DNA of 64,000 bases from Apricaphanius iberus. Lineage: Eukaryota; Chordata; Actinopteri; Cyprinodontiformes; Aphaniidae. Every line of letters starts with the position of its first letter. Positions within the stretch are counted from its first letter, which is position 1. Below are positions 20,504 to 32,429 of the stretch, piece by piece. Both the position numbers and the translations under genes were made by a program. The stretch lies in assembly GCA_028564705.1 (NCBI GenBank), contig JAPXFQ010001355.1:558001-622000 (forward strand), given 5' to 3'. The notes under the pieces were generated by a model that saw only the letters and a list, made by a program, of their open reading frames with translations, searched no databases and was not told the DNA's origin.

Positions 20504-22446
20504 ATTAAGGGTATTGTAATAAGTAGGTTTAATTCTGTATTGATTCTCGAGTCGTGCCATATTGATGGTATTATGAGTCGTATTAATTTAGGTTTTACTA
20601 GTAGGATATCACTGATGGCCTAGGGGTGTCATGTATGGCCCACCGATGGTAGTTACTGTACGCAAATTATAAAGGAAGACAGGAAAATGATACAGATATA
20701 AGAAGCAAATAACTCATTAATAAAACATCAGATTATTTAGGGAAATAGTATAGTTCAGATAGTAAGAGTGGCACAAATTAGTTCTTTATACTCTCCATGG
20801 CCATGAATATCATAATTCAGACTTTCAATAACTAATTTCCACCTTTTCCAACATTCTTTCAGTTTGAAAATGGAACATTTAAAAAAACAACTTTTCACGA
20901 CAGTGACTTTATGTTTACATCTACCAGCCAGTAGATATGGTCTCTATGATCCAACTATATGGTCAACATTGCTTGGCTGGCAAAAGGAAGAATGTAGGAG
21001 TCAGTAAGTCAAGTAGCTGCTTCAGAGCCCTGGACTGCTTTTAGAGACTCTAAATCATACAGAAAATAAGTAATCATGTTTTTCGCTGCTAAAGATGGTT
21101 CTGGAACATGTATAACGATGGGCTTAAAGTAGTTTTTTTCACACAAAGGGTTTCAATTTTGGTTTAATTTACCATCTGGTACATTGTTTTTGAATTGAAA
21201 GAGGATGTACTTTTTATCATGACTGTGTTGTTCTAGTGACTTTCAGCTCTATGTAGCTAGCTGAGGCATTGCTCTCATTCTAGTTTGCCCCTCTGGTCAT
21301 TTCTCTTGTAGCTTTTTCCAATCAGTGTGAAAGGAAATAAGAAAACAAGCTACATGCCATCCAACCCATGATCTATATCAGTAAAATTTGGCCATAGGAG
21401 CTAAATGATCTTTTCCATATAGTAAGTTAGGCTTAATACACAAATTTATCTACTGGGAGTTATTGAAAAGGAGTTCGTCTTGTTGGTACTTAAACACAAA
21501 GCTCTGTTACACAAACAGTTACCACAACTTAAATGCCTTTTTTTTGCCAAGAGTGTGAACCGAAACTTTAATATTTAACCCAAGAAGAAGAGAGAGCTTT
21601 TGTCAGAGGTGAGCTTTGTACTGCCAACGTCAAACTTTTATCCTTCATAGCCAGAGGGATGAGTTTGAAAAGATTATTCATCTCCAAAGGGGCATTCCGA
21701 TGTTAGAATTGGAGTCAATGTTCCACTGAAAGGTTTGCAGATTTTCAGAGTTAGGATGAAAAGCGTCTCAAAGAAATCTAAGGTTTATTTTGTTCCTCAA
21801 AAATATCATTGAACACACAGGAAGGCCAACAGAACTCCTAAATAGAATATTATAAGACATTTTAATACCATATTCAGAAAAGATTCTTAATGTCCAATGT
21901 CCAAATTTGGGATTTGACATTTGTCCATTGCCATCTCTTCTGGAAAGAAGGATAATTCCTCAGCTTGATCTCTAAATTTTTCACATTTACTTTACTTGCT
22001 GCAACTTGGACCTTTTGACATTTTCTTTAATTGCAACCACAGATGTTATTGTATTTTATTATGTTTGTATGCAGTGCACCACAAAATAGCACATATTCAA
22101 AATCCAATGCAACCTTTAAAACTCATTTTACTCACTTGTATTGAAATTGCACTGCTGAAAGGTGGTCAAAGTAGCTCTATTACTTTTGTTCTGATTTTTT
22201 TGTTTTCGCTACCTTTAATTCCACCATTTCTGGCAGAGATATGGCTCTTTTTGGACTTCTATTCTCTCTGGTTTAGATGCTGTACAGCTGGAGGGATTTT
22301 TAATAATACTTTAATTTTGGGAATTTATTATGATACCTAACCATAGTAGAAACATGGTATCACAAATTGGATAAGCTGATTAACATCAATAAATCTCAAA
22401 TAATACTTTGAATAAAGGCACAAATCTCAGATGAGTTGAAAAGAAA
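20504..22446. other. Non-coding stretch
   Basis: About 1.9 kb of AT-rich sequence with no recognisable gene, RNA or repeat boundary. The open frame at 21996-22340 is hydrophobic by composition, has no domain and is not supported. Confidence 0.5.
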
Positions 22447-22596
22447 GTGCCAGGAATTCAGAGCACGAGCGAAGAGGAGAGTGAGCAGGACAAAGTTAAA
22501 ATCGTCTCTTCCATTGATTTTACTAGGTAATGTGAAATTGTTGGCAAACAAATTGGATGCTGTGGACACTCCAAAGATAATGTGCAAATAAGTTTT
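22447..22596 (+). pseudogene. LINE endonuclease N-terminal fragment
   Basis: The frame reads EFRARAKRRVSRTKLKSS, then LPLILLGNVKLLANKLD, and stops at TAA. An arginine-rich lead followed by PxxxLxNVxSLxNKLD is the start of the endonuclease domain in several fish LINE ORF2 proteins. Only about 50 codons remain and nothing homologous follows. Confidence 0.65.
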
Positions 22597-22633
22597 AAGA
22601 TAAAGTACGGTTTCCAATGACCCACATTTGTTT

Positions 22634-22754
22634 CTTGAGCGCACCACTTGGTATCTTGTGCGCACAAGATAGTAACTTGTGCACACTACTTAGGAACTTG
22701 TGTGCACTACTTAGTAACTTGTGAGCACCACTTAGTAACTTGTATGCACAAGAT
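22634..22754. repeat. 21-bp tandem repeat, 5.8 units
   Basis: Units of the form CTTGTGxGCACxACTTAGTAA start at 22634, 22655, 22676, 22697, 22718 and 22739. The second and last units contain GCACAAGAT instead of GCACTACTT, which adds local self-complementarity (CTTGTGCGCACAAG). Confidence 0.9.
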
Positions 22755-23540
22755 ACTTTTTACTGCGTAAACAAGGGCGTCATTTTTTTAAAAAAATTGC
22801 TAGAGACAAAGGCCATAAACTTAAAGAGTAGTTTGAAGAATGCAGAAGACAAGATATTTACTACTGTAGGAGCCATTAGTATATTGCATGTATTGATCAG
22901 TGGGTTTACGTTTTGTTTGGTGGTGATGGTGATGGTAGCATTTTTATTCTGATTTCTGTCCTTACTGATACGTCTAGTTTCAAGCAATAAACATTTAATA
23001 ATAGTAATGTTATATTGCCTGGAAGATGCGCACACCACCATGTGCCATTGGTGAATTGGTGGAGCAAGTGACCCTTTATGTTTAAACACCTGTGATTAAA
23101 GAGATACCAGTTAATAAGCCACCCTTGATACTGTACTCTCTTTGAAAGCAGCATTTTAGCCAGGGACATCTCGGCAGCTAAAATAATGCATATGTGTACA
23201 ATAAAAACATTGGATGCAAAACTTAACTTTTTCGCAATGGTAAGCAAAGCTGGAACAACTTTACAGACAAGTCCAAGGCGAAAACAGAAGTAAATTTAAC
23301 CTCACCATTTCCATTTTGAAATTCAGATAAACAGAAAAGCTAAAATGCATCCGATGTTTTCTTTATAAAAGAAATATTATTTCCCCAAGAATTGAACCAT
23401 GCCTGATTTAAGGTCCATTAATCTCACAGCGCGTAATAGTGCTTAATAAACGTTATTAAATAAAGATTAATTTGAGTTGATCTCTCTCACATATGCTGTA
23501 AATATAAAATAACTGCAGTAAAAGTAAATATGCAATTAAC
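22755..23540. other. Non-coding stretch
   Basis: No gene or defined repeat. Open frames on both strands between 22740 and 23247 overlap and lack motifs. Confidence 0.5.
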
Positions 23541-24310
23541 TGAAGTGAAGCACAAAGAATGACCAGGGTCCCAGACATGGTCTTATCCAATTTAGGATTC
23601 TACATCGGTTACACTTCTCAAAAGAAAAACTTGCAAAGATCTACCCAGGAGCCAACTCATTGTGCAATCGCTGTAAATCTAGTATTGGGTCACTTTTTCA
23701 CACCTTTTGGCTATGTCCTAAACTTAACCAATATTGGGATTTAATGTTTCAGACACTCTCAAAAGCGTTTAAAATTAAACTCAGCCAAAACGCTCTAACT
23801 GCACTGTTTGGAGTGCTGCCACCTAATGTTGCCGCTCCAAAAATTTCTCCCAGGCGGTGGCCTTTGCATCCCTGCTGGTAAGACGCCTCATTCTTCTGAG
23901 GTGTAAAAAAGAGGTCCCTCCCTCCCATTGTCAATTGATTGCAGAGTCAATGGGATATCTATATCTTGAAGAAATTAGGTGCACCCTCTCAGGGTCAACT
24001 ATTAAATTCATTGAAACATGGCTGCCTTTTCTAAAATATATGGGAAACCTTCAAGCTACCTGGTGTTCCATAACATGAATAGGTTAAATATTAATAGGCT
24101 AACAGTGATAATTCTCGCCACTTATGATCATTATTGGAACTCATTAATATTGCTTGTGCACAGATCTACAACTTTCTTTAACTTACTATCATTTGTTTTG
24201 TCCTTGTTCCTTTTTCTTTTTGTTTCTTTTTTGTTTTTCTTGCTTGAATGGGGGTTTCTCTTTTCTGATAATTATTGCTGTGAACACTCACTGGGATAAA
24301 AAAAAAAAAG
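23541..24310 (+). pseudogene. 5'-truncated L1-type LINE, ORF2 3' end
   Basis: The plus strand encodes the C-terminal end of an L1 ORF2 in two frames. Around 23660-23860 a cysteine/histidine knuckle reads CNRCKSSIGSLFHTFWLC (pattern CX2CX8HX4C), followed by LTALFGVLPP. After a frameshift near 23855 come AFASLLVRRLILLRCKKE and CTLSGSTIKFIETWLPFL. The coding part is followed by a T-rich 3' untranslated region and an A run at about 24297-24309. The endonuclease and reverse transcriptase are absent. This is the usual outcome of incomplete reverse transcription. Confidence 0.88.
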
Positions 24311-26989
24311 CCAATGATGTATATTGATCATATGGTGTCTGAAAATCATAAATAACGAGGGTTGCTGAGGCAACACGTTTGTTTCTGTTGCGCATTCTTC
24401 TGCTCCAGCTCCACCTCCCTTGAGGAATTTTTCTCGTTTTTGTTGTTCTAAATTCAAAACTTTGATCCGTCACGCGTGCAGAGTCTGGTCTCATCTGACC
24501 ATCCTGTTGTAGATTGTGAGAATAACGCCGTTAACATAGCCAGCATTGTTCTCAGTCTGCTGGCTGTCAGTGATGTTTCAAAATTAATAAAAAAACACGC
24601 TGTCCTTCAACTTTTATTGACTGAATAAAGATACTGCATGGCCTACCACTGCACTGCATTTTGTGGTGAAATGTCAAAAGGATGAATAGATTAGGCTACT
24701 TATACATGAATAATTATTAGTTTTAGTTGATTCCACAGTCGCTGTAGAGGCTGGGGATGAATTCTTTCTATTTATATGCACTTTCAACTTTCATAGAAAT
24801 GCACGGAGGTGGAATCGTTTTCTTCTTTGAGTTTATTTATTTACCACAGGGACAATACATGTTAATGAACATCTACATGTAAATATGCAAGATTATAGCC
24901 CACAACAAAGTACTTTGCTGTTTACAGAGTAAGACGACCGGATCCCGATTTGGATATCCACTGGGAGAGGAGAATGATTGTTGAAGACACCACACTAAAC
25001 AGTAGAACACTGTGGTGAAGGTTTTCTTTAACACGGAAAAGGATGCTACAATTGTCATGGTTTTACAGTGGGTATAGTTCTGCAGACAACCAGTCAGGAG
25101 GACAAGGAAAGTCTCTTAAAAGCTTTGTTGAACAATGACAAATTATTTGCTGATTTTGAGCCGAGTGGGGTGCAACAGCTGAGTGGATTCGGGAAAACCG
25201 AACGGAAGTAGAGGAGATGTTAAGCTTGAGAATATGAAATAACTAAGAGATGGTGGAAATGAATCTTACTGTAGATAGAGGGATTTTTCTCACCAGGAAG
25301 AGGACAGTGGATTGTGGGCCGTTAATCTGCTTGTTACTTCAGGGATTAGAAGATATTGAAGTCAGGTCGAAGGGCAGAAAGAGATAGGAGAGTGGGTGGA
25401 TGAGTGAGGTGTTACAGGGTGGACATGACTGCTTAGAGTGAAAGGTGGTGATGAAGAGGAGCAGTTACTGTGAGGCTCGGACCGCCCCCCCGGTAGAAAC
25501 CTAAAGCTCCAACTAACTAATGCTCTCTGGTGGAGACCTGCACTCAAAGAACTGGAAGAAGAATACTAACCATAACCAAAACAGATGCAAAAATCGATAA
25601 TCCTAAAAACATTTCAAATCTTTTCACTGTTCAAACACTTTAGCTATTTACCTAAGGATCAGTAGAGTATAAGACTAAGGAAAAAAAAGTATGTTTTTTA
25701 GACCTCAAAAGTTCAACGGCAAACTTGTAAATCTCGTAAGACATCAGTTACTTTTCGACTGAAGTATGTATTTATTTTATTGTATCTTTGTTTTTCTCCC
25801 TGGAGTTTCCACACATCAGTGTTCTAAAGTACTTGGAAAAAAGCAAATAGTTTATCCTGAAGTTCTGCAGGAAAAAAAAGCCCTGTGTTTAAACCACAAG
25901 TGATGGCAACTATATTTTCAAAACTTTTTTCAACTTTTGTCTTTCAACTTATTTCGTCAAAGTTTTAACGTCACGCTTTATCTAATGTTTGCCAACAATG
26001 ATAATAGGTAAAGACATTTAAGTAATGAAATCAAATATCCATTTAAGTAAAGGAGGGAAATATCATTTTTCAGCCCCCCCATCCCCCCCAAAAAAGCTGC
26101 ATAATTGATTTTTTAGGAAGCCATTTCATATCTCTGTTTCATATGACATGTTTGACGTTTGCACTGCAGGGATTACATTTTTTATCATCAGGTCTGTCCT
26201 CGGGAGTCTTTCAACATATCCAGTGGTTTGGCAGCAGTGAACACCTGGTCTTTTTTGAAAGAGACTGTCAGCCATGAGACTGATTTCCTTCCAGTGTAGG
26301 TATCTGAACATTTTGACATTTTGACTGCTCATGATCCCCTTCCTTGATTGGTTATGATAAAATAAAATGGTTTACAGTGAATGGTTTTTAGGTCTTACTT
26401 TCTAAATACGTAACCAAACTATAAAGGGCTAAATCTTTTAAAATGTTATTTCAAATATGAATATTTTAGCCTGTGTAAAATGTTTTTTCTCACATTTAGC
26501 ATTTATTAATTAACATGGACTAAATTCAGCTAGCTTTAGCTACCTATTTTTAAATAGATTGTTTGCCATCTCTAGTTTCATAACAATACATTTTGAACTT
26601 GATGTTTTTGACTGTTTTTGGATAAAAGGGTGATATATCTCAGCAGTCTAAAGTACACTGGACTATTCGTGGTACTTACATATTTTTCTATGTAACAACA
26701 TTCCAAATTATTTGCAGAAATTTTTGCCTATTTACATTTTTTTTTTCATAGAGCAGATCTGAAATATTTGAAAGAAAAACGCAGCTTACGAAGCTAAACT
26801 AGTTAGATGCCATGTGATTTAACATGCTATTGGCTGCTGTTTGCAAAGCAGCCAATCCAGAAGCACCATCTGTAACTATCAGCCCTAACTAGCTGTGCCC
26901 CCATGAGCGAAAACAAGACTGTAGATATTAACTTTTACAGTAGTGCCAGTGTGGTCTTCAGATTATGTATTATTGCATATTAATAAATG
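24311..26989. other. Non-coding stretch with minor repeat-like bits
   Basis: I see no gene. A segment near 24830-24900 (TTTATTTATTTACCACAGG onward) resembles a dispersed fish repeat terminus. Open minus frames at 24272-24494, 24873-25058, 25362-25547 and 26126-26332 have no domain. Confidence 0.45.
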
Positions 26990-27070
26990 AATGAAGACCT
27001 TTATCGTCCCACAAAGGGAAATTCAGTTTCAGTACAGCCTGATTTTTCTGCGGTTCCCTGGACCCGCATT
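26990..27070. repeat. LINE-tail-like fragment
   Basis: ACCTTTATCGTCCCACAAAG followed by GGGAAATTCAGTTT resembles the complement of the common LINE 3' terminus that ends in ATCAATAAAG. The same kind of terminus ends the Rex1-like element near 51625. Too short to assign. Confidence 0.4.
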
Positions 27071-27124
27071 TCAATTTGAAAAGACTTGATCAATTGCATT
27101 AAAGGGACTATACATAAGTTCAAC

Positions 27125-27134
27125 CACACACACA

Positions 27135-27180
<46 letters not shown>
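27125..27180. repeat. (CA)n microsatellite
   Basis: About 28 CA units with two interruptions (CCC near 27138 and CG near 27173). Confidence 0.97.
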
Positions 27181-27204
27181 AACAGACAGATGCACATATA
27201 TGTA

Positions 27205-27490
27205 TATACAGAGGGGGAAATAATTATTTGACCCCCTTGCTGATTTTGTAAGTTTGTCCAAGAAAGTGAAATGAAAACTCTCAGAACAGTATCATTTTAA
27301 TTGTAGGTTTGTTTCAACAGTGACAGATAGCACATCACCAGGAAAATTGAAGCAATAACTTGTACTAAACTTAATAAGAGATAGAAACTGATTAGTATAT
27401 CATTGAGTGAAAAAAGTATTTGAACCCTCTAACAAAAAAAAAACACCACTTAATACTTAGTGGCAAAACCCTTGTTTGTAAGCACAGATA
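27205..27490 (+). mobile_element. Truncated Tc1-type element, left end only
   Basis: The stretch begins TATACAGAGGGGGAAATAAT, then TTGACCCCCTTGCTGATTTT. It repeats the inner motif AAAGTATTTGAACCC at about 27414, an outer/inner direct-repeat layout of long Tc1 termini. The same family end occurs at 35386-35675. Transposase and right end are missing. Confidence 0.8.
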
Positions 27491-29378
27491 TCAAACGTTT
27501 AAGTTAAGTTAAAAGTAAACATTACATTCAGATTTTCGCATATTTTCCCTACTTTCTTATTTCCTTCTTTTATGTTGAAATTTTCTGCTGTGTTTGCAAA
27601 TAAATGTACATATATTCTTATATTCTTATTATAGCCCAAAAATGTAAATCTCAAGAGTCAGAAGATTTAGAGTAAAGACACCAGAGATAGTGGTATTTAC
27701 TCAGGTACAATAAAAGTGTCATCATTATTCCCTTGGACAACCAACTTGTACTGATTTCTGTGTTCATGAGCTTAAAAGTCTTTGAAATAAAGCCTTTACG
27801 TTAGCTTTAATGTCCAAAGATTACGGCTTGAAATTCATCTTTCCGTGTTAATCCTTGTGGGACCGAGGTATAAGACCTAGCTCCTCAAAACGTCCTGAGC
27901 AGCATGAAATGAAGTAATTACAAAAACATAATTGTGTTTATAAAAGACTGGTACAAAGACATCTTAAGGCAAATGCAGCAATGTGTGTACATTGTGCTCC
28001 AGAGTGCAGCGCTTATTATGTCTGATCAAAGCATATCCAGCGGGGCGGAGAGTAGGTGTAGAGACAAAAAGGATGATGCAAGCAGTAGCTTTCATTTGGA
28101 CAAAGAAAAAAGCACCTTATATCCTCACTGGCCTGTCCCAATGTCAACATCACCACAGCACAGAAAACATGAGCCTGCATGGAGGAAAGCTTCATTCTAA
28201 TATCTGAAGACAGAGTGCGAATAAAAAGACAAATGTGAGATCAAGCAGTCCCTTAAAAAAGTAGTTTATTTATAAAATATGCAACTATGCGCTGTGCAAC
28301 AGCAGAAACAGACTAATGCTGACTCCACGACATGATAATTCCCTCTTTGCTGGTGTTGTTGAACAGAAAACAAGCAGCTATGTTTCAGGCTGTGGTTTTG
28401 CTATCGATGTCGCACTGCAAAGCGGAACTGAGATTGATCAGATGCCTCCCATAAGCTACGGTGTGATGAATAACATTCTAAGCGGCAAGAACAAATGAGT
28501 ATCTGCGCATAAAATGTGTTATTACAAATAATGTGAAATTCTTGCAGGGACCATCTTGTGTTCAGGTGATTGAATTTTTAGAGTTTTCTTAACTACATTG
28601 TTCTGTCCTTGGGAGACAACGATATAACTTCCAGGATAAAGGACTAACTGCAGAAGGGCAGTTTCTTCTCCAAATGTTAAAGGTCAATCATGTTACAGGT
28701 CAGTTTTGGTCTTTTGGTCTATTTTTTTGCTTTTGTAGAAAATGCAAATTAGAGTAGTAAATTTAATTGATAGTTATCATATAAACTTTGTTGTGTGGAT
28801 AAAGTAGGCTTCTTCGTATTTGTCAGTCATATGTGGCTGTTTAGTCAGACATTTACCAAATAGTACGTATGGGACATCTGCTACTACTGCAAGAGGAACC
28901 GTGGCTGCAAGACCTATAAAAAAAAGCAAAGAATAACGTAAGTAATACTATCAATGTGCATTTCTTTTTAGAATCCTTTTCTCATCCTCTGAAGGACAAA
29001 AAAATACACACAACCAGTGGCCATGTTGTTTCTCTTTATTTGGTAGACCTCCATCCACTGTCAATTATAAGTCCTGAGAACTGAACCTCCCTACAGATGA
29101 TCAAATAAAAACAACAAACAAAACAAAAAAATTACAGGGTTTAAAGAGCAATGTGTACGATTTTTACAGTAAAACAAGCACCGTACAGTCTATTGTCCCA
29201 ATCATGTTGGAAGGAAGGTTACATCGAAACAGACTACTTCAGCTCCGGGATGTAACCCTTATTGTTTATGATATCTGTCCTACGTCCACACTTATTGGTT
29301 CCAGAGGCAATCTCATGTAAGCCTGTGAGCTTGCCAAGTCTTCAACACAAACACTGCACCACCAGTTGTAATCTTACA
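27491..29378. other. Non-coding; one short repeat terminus
   Basis: No gene is supported. Around 29137-29180, TTTAAAGAGCAATGTGTACG resembles the AGTGTGTAA-type element terminus seen at 35682. The frames at 27934-28207 and 28316-28498 show no domain. Confidence 0.45.
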
Positions 29379-29822
29379 CAAACGGATCATGTGAACACCA
29401 GCCATACTCTGGCCGTACTCCAAGACAATAGACGCACTCCATGCGGAAAGGACGACACCGGTGGCCGAAATTACAGAATCACCTCGCGACCATAAAAAGA
29501 CCAAAACAACGCGATTTGAGCATCGCACAGCAACACACCAGGTTACAAAATGGCGGGTTTACTACAACACTCACCCTGTAGATGTCTTCAGGTAGCAGTT
29601 GACCAGTAGACCAATTTATTTACATTCTAGGCTGTCGCTCGTTTTATGACATCGGTACTTCTCACTCCCTTGTTTGTTGGATAGTTACAAAATTATTTGT
29701 ATACCTCCACCTGCTGTTTAGGTGTAGTCAGTCATGTAAAACACTGGACTCAAATACGGGCAGAGATCCGCGTCATGTGATCCGTTTTCTGGCACGGCCA
29801 CACATTAAAAAAACGGCCTTAG
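29379..29822 (-). mobile_element. Fold-back element, copy A (partial)
   Basis: This is the reverse complement of about 36386-36840. Shared words, read in the copy B orientation, include ACGAGCGACAGCCTAGAATG, then CATCTACAGGGTGAGTGTTG, then TTGTCTTGGAGTACGGCCAG. It lacks the segment matching 36840-36997. It abuts the L2-like relic at 29823. Confidence 0.85.
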
Positions 29823-30867
29823 ACTCAATTGGCTTTACTCAGAAAGTGAAGGGGCCCACACACTCTGGTCAGCACATTTTAGACATTGTACTGACACATG
29901 GCATTTAATATGATGGACTAATAGTCCTCCCACATAACCCAGTCCTATCTGACCATTTTTTGATAACCTTTGAATTTACTTTACCCAACGTTCCAAAATC
30001 TGAAAGAAAATTTCATTACAGTAGAACTCTATCATACAATGCTATAACAAGTTTTAAAGAATCTGTTTGATTCTTGCTTCCCAATGTTTCTCAGAATACT
30101 ACAGTGGACCGCAGTAATTCCAACACTAACCCTTCAGAAATTGATGGTATAGTTCAATGTGCTACTTCCTCAATGCGTTTGGCGCTAGACAGTGTAGGCC
30201 CCCCAAAAAAGAAGGTAATCAGCCATAGGAGGTTGGCTCCCTGGTTTAATGCAGAGTTGCATACTTTAAAGCAGAATACTAGGAAACTGGAAAGAAAATG
30301 GCACTCTACACATTAAATGATTCCTTTCTAACCTGGAAAAATAGTCTACTACTTTATAAAATTGCCCTTCGACAAGCTAGAAGAGCATATTTCACTTCAT
30401 TAATAGAGGTAAATAAAAAGTTGCCAAACTTACACAGTCATAGCTCTGTTGAGCCAACTATTCTGCCTTCTCTCAGTATTAATGACTTTATGGGATGCTT
30501 CATCAGTACAATAAATTCAATTAAAAATAAAATCATTGGCATTCTCCCAAACATGATTAACTCTCTTTTAGTAAATGAGGCAGTATCAGAGAGAAATGTA
30601 GAACCATGTCTATGTCTGTACCGTTTTGATTCTGTTGAACTTTCGGAATTATCAAAAATATTAACTTCATCTAAACCCTCAACTTGTATGTTAGACCCAA
30701 TACCATCAAAATTATTTAAGGACGTGTTCCCTTTGGTTACTGGCCCTATTTTACATCTGATAAATCTATCTTTAATAACTTATCACAGACCTATATCTAA
30801 CCTTCCTTTCTTATCCAAAATTCTTGAGAAAATAGTTGCTAATCAAGTATGTGGGCATCTAAAATAG
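29823..30867 (+). pseudogene. L2/CR1-like LINE relic (endonuclease to RT start)
   Basis: The plus strand reads the end of an APE-type endonuclease: GPTHSGQHILDIVLTHGI near 29850-29910, then PVLSDHFLITFEF near 29940-29975. A linker follows, then the start of a reverse transcriptase with ELSKILTSSKPSTCMLDPIP (about 30640-30700), GPILHLINLSLI and YHRPISNLPFLSKILEK. Between NLSLI and YHRPISN roughly 30 residues normally present in this family are missing. Stops occur near 29908 and 30068 and at 30314. The rest of the RT, including the YADD box, is gone. The sequence turns back on itself at about 30860. The subfamily call (L2-like) is from motif wording only. Confidence 0.82.
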
Positions 30868-31181
30868 GGCCAGTAACCAGAGGGAACGCTTACTTCAGTA
30901 ATTTGGTTGGTATTGGGTCTAGGATATTATTGACAGTTTAGATTAAACTAATATGTGTGATAATTCCAAGTTCAACAGGATCAAAACGGTACAGACATAG
31001 AAATGGTTCTACAGTTCTCTCTGATACTGTCTCATTTACTAAAAGAGAGTTAATCATGTTCGGAAGAATGCCAATGATTTTACTTTAATAGAATTAATTT
31101 TGCGTATCAAGAATCCCATAAAGTCATCACTACTGAGAGAAGGGGGGATAGTTGGCTCAAGAGAGCTATGACTCTGTGTAA
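30860..31181 (-). pseudogene. Inverted second copy of the L2-like fragment
   Basis: Read on the minus strand this segment repeats 30430-30753 with substitutions and small indels. Matching blocks include AACATGATTAACTCTCTTTT and TATGTCTGTACCGTTTTGAT. The two copies are head-to-head across a 106-bp spacer. Neither copy can encode a protein here. Confidence 0.88.
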
Positions 31182-31236
31182 GTTTATTTACACAGAGTGC
31201 AATACAGTATATTTAGATGCAATATACTGTATTGCA
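31171..31236. repeat. Run of consecutive perfect hairpins
   Basis: ACTCTGTGTAA (31171-31181) pairs with TTACACAGAGT (31188-31198). TGCAATACAGTATAT (31198-31212) pairs with ATATACTGTATTGCA (31222-31236). An overlapping alternative pairs TAGATGCAATA with TATTGCATCTA. All stems are perfect. Confidence 0.93.
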
Positions 31237-31239
31237 TCT

Positions 31240-32429
31240 AAAAAGTGGAATTTCCTCAATGCCAAGACCTCAGAGAAACTATTGTTTATAATAATAATTA
31301 AAAAAACAACTTGCCTCAACAACAAGTCCATAAGCAACATCACCTTCAAAACAGTTTTGACATCCATCTATCCATCCATCTAAGTAATCCTCAAGCATCC
31401 ATCAAAGAAGCACCAGTTAAAATTTGGCTTATACTATTGGTCACCACAATGTTTAGATGCAAAACAGAAACTACTGTGTTAGTCATGCTAGAGTACAACA
31501 GTATGAAGTGATGATAAAATCTGGAAAATACAAATATAAACACTCTATCAGTGTGTCTGCAGGGTGCCTGCTACCTCCAATTACTTCTAGAAAGTCTGAT
31601 AAATGTGTGTGCAAAACCTTAGATGGATGACAGAATCTGTACTACACTAGTGTAACAGTCCTGACTGCTGATTCTGTCTGTCATTAAAGCTAAAAATTCC
31701 CTCTGCTCCTCTGTGCATTCAAAGGACATTCAGGACAGGTGCTACCAAATAATTGAGATTGAATTTCTCTCTTGAGAGGATGCCACTATGAACTGCATGC
31801 CACTATACTGGTGTGTATCGCGAGTTGCTGTAATTGGCTGGTCGGATGGTGGTGGAAAAGTTGTTTCTAGAAATGTTCTGCCCCCTTGTGGATTAAATGA
31901 CAGGTGGGATTTAATGAAGAAGAGAATGAATCATCCACAGCATAACATGCTGCTCTTCCATGTAGAGAATGGGCTGTGATAATGCTGAAAACACTGGAGA
32001 AATGATTGGGGATGCTGTTCTGTTTCAGGGACCTGGAGTTTATATGTTTCCTGATGAAGGTTTACTGTATATGATGTTTACTGTAGAGCTACTGACATGT
32101 TCCACTTATAATAACATCTGTTGTATTATTCAAAAATGCTAACAAATTCAGAAGATACATAATTTAGGACATAAGAATAAGACGTCTTCATAGTTTTGCT
32201 ACTTTATGGTAATACTAATTTCTTCATCACCTTGTACAGCCTTTTATCAGTTCAGCACAGAATAAAAACACTATTAGATAGCAATACATTTGGGTTGAAA
32301 TTTATAGTACTCCATTTTCTGTGGAAGAGAGTTTGAATATACACCTGAGTAAAAAGCATTCCAGTTGATATAGTCTGATAAGCAGGGATTCTAATATGGG
32401 ATGCCCAGGTAGCCATTGATGAAAATATA
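31240..32429. other. Non-coding stretch
   Basis: No gene or clear repeat. The last part may be the decayed 5' region of the following Tc1 relic. Confidence 0.45.

Noticed and set aside
22634..22754. Possible CRISPR-like array of short repeats
   Set aside because: The 21-bp units are directly adjacent with no spacers, and the genome is evidently eukaryotic.
28545..28562. 18-nt possible micro-exon (cag acceptor, gtgatt donor)
   Set aside because: Weak donor, too short to judge, and no other support.
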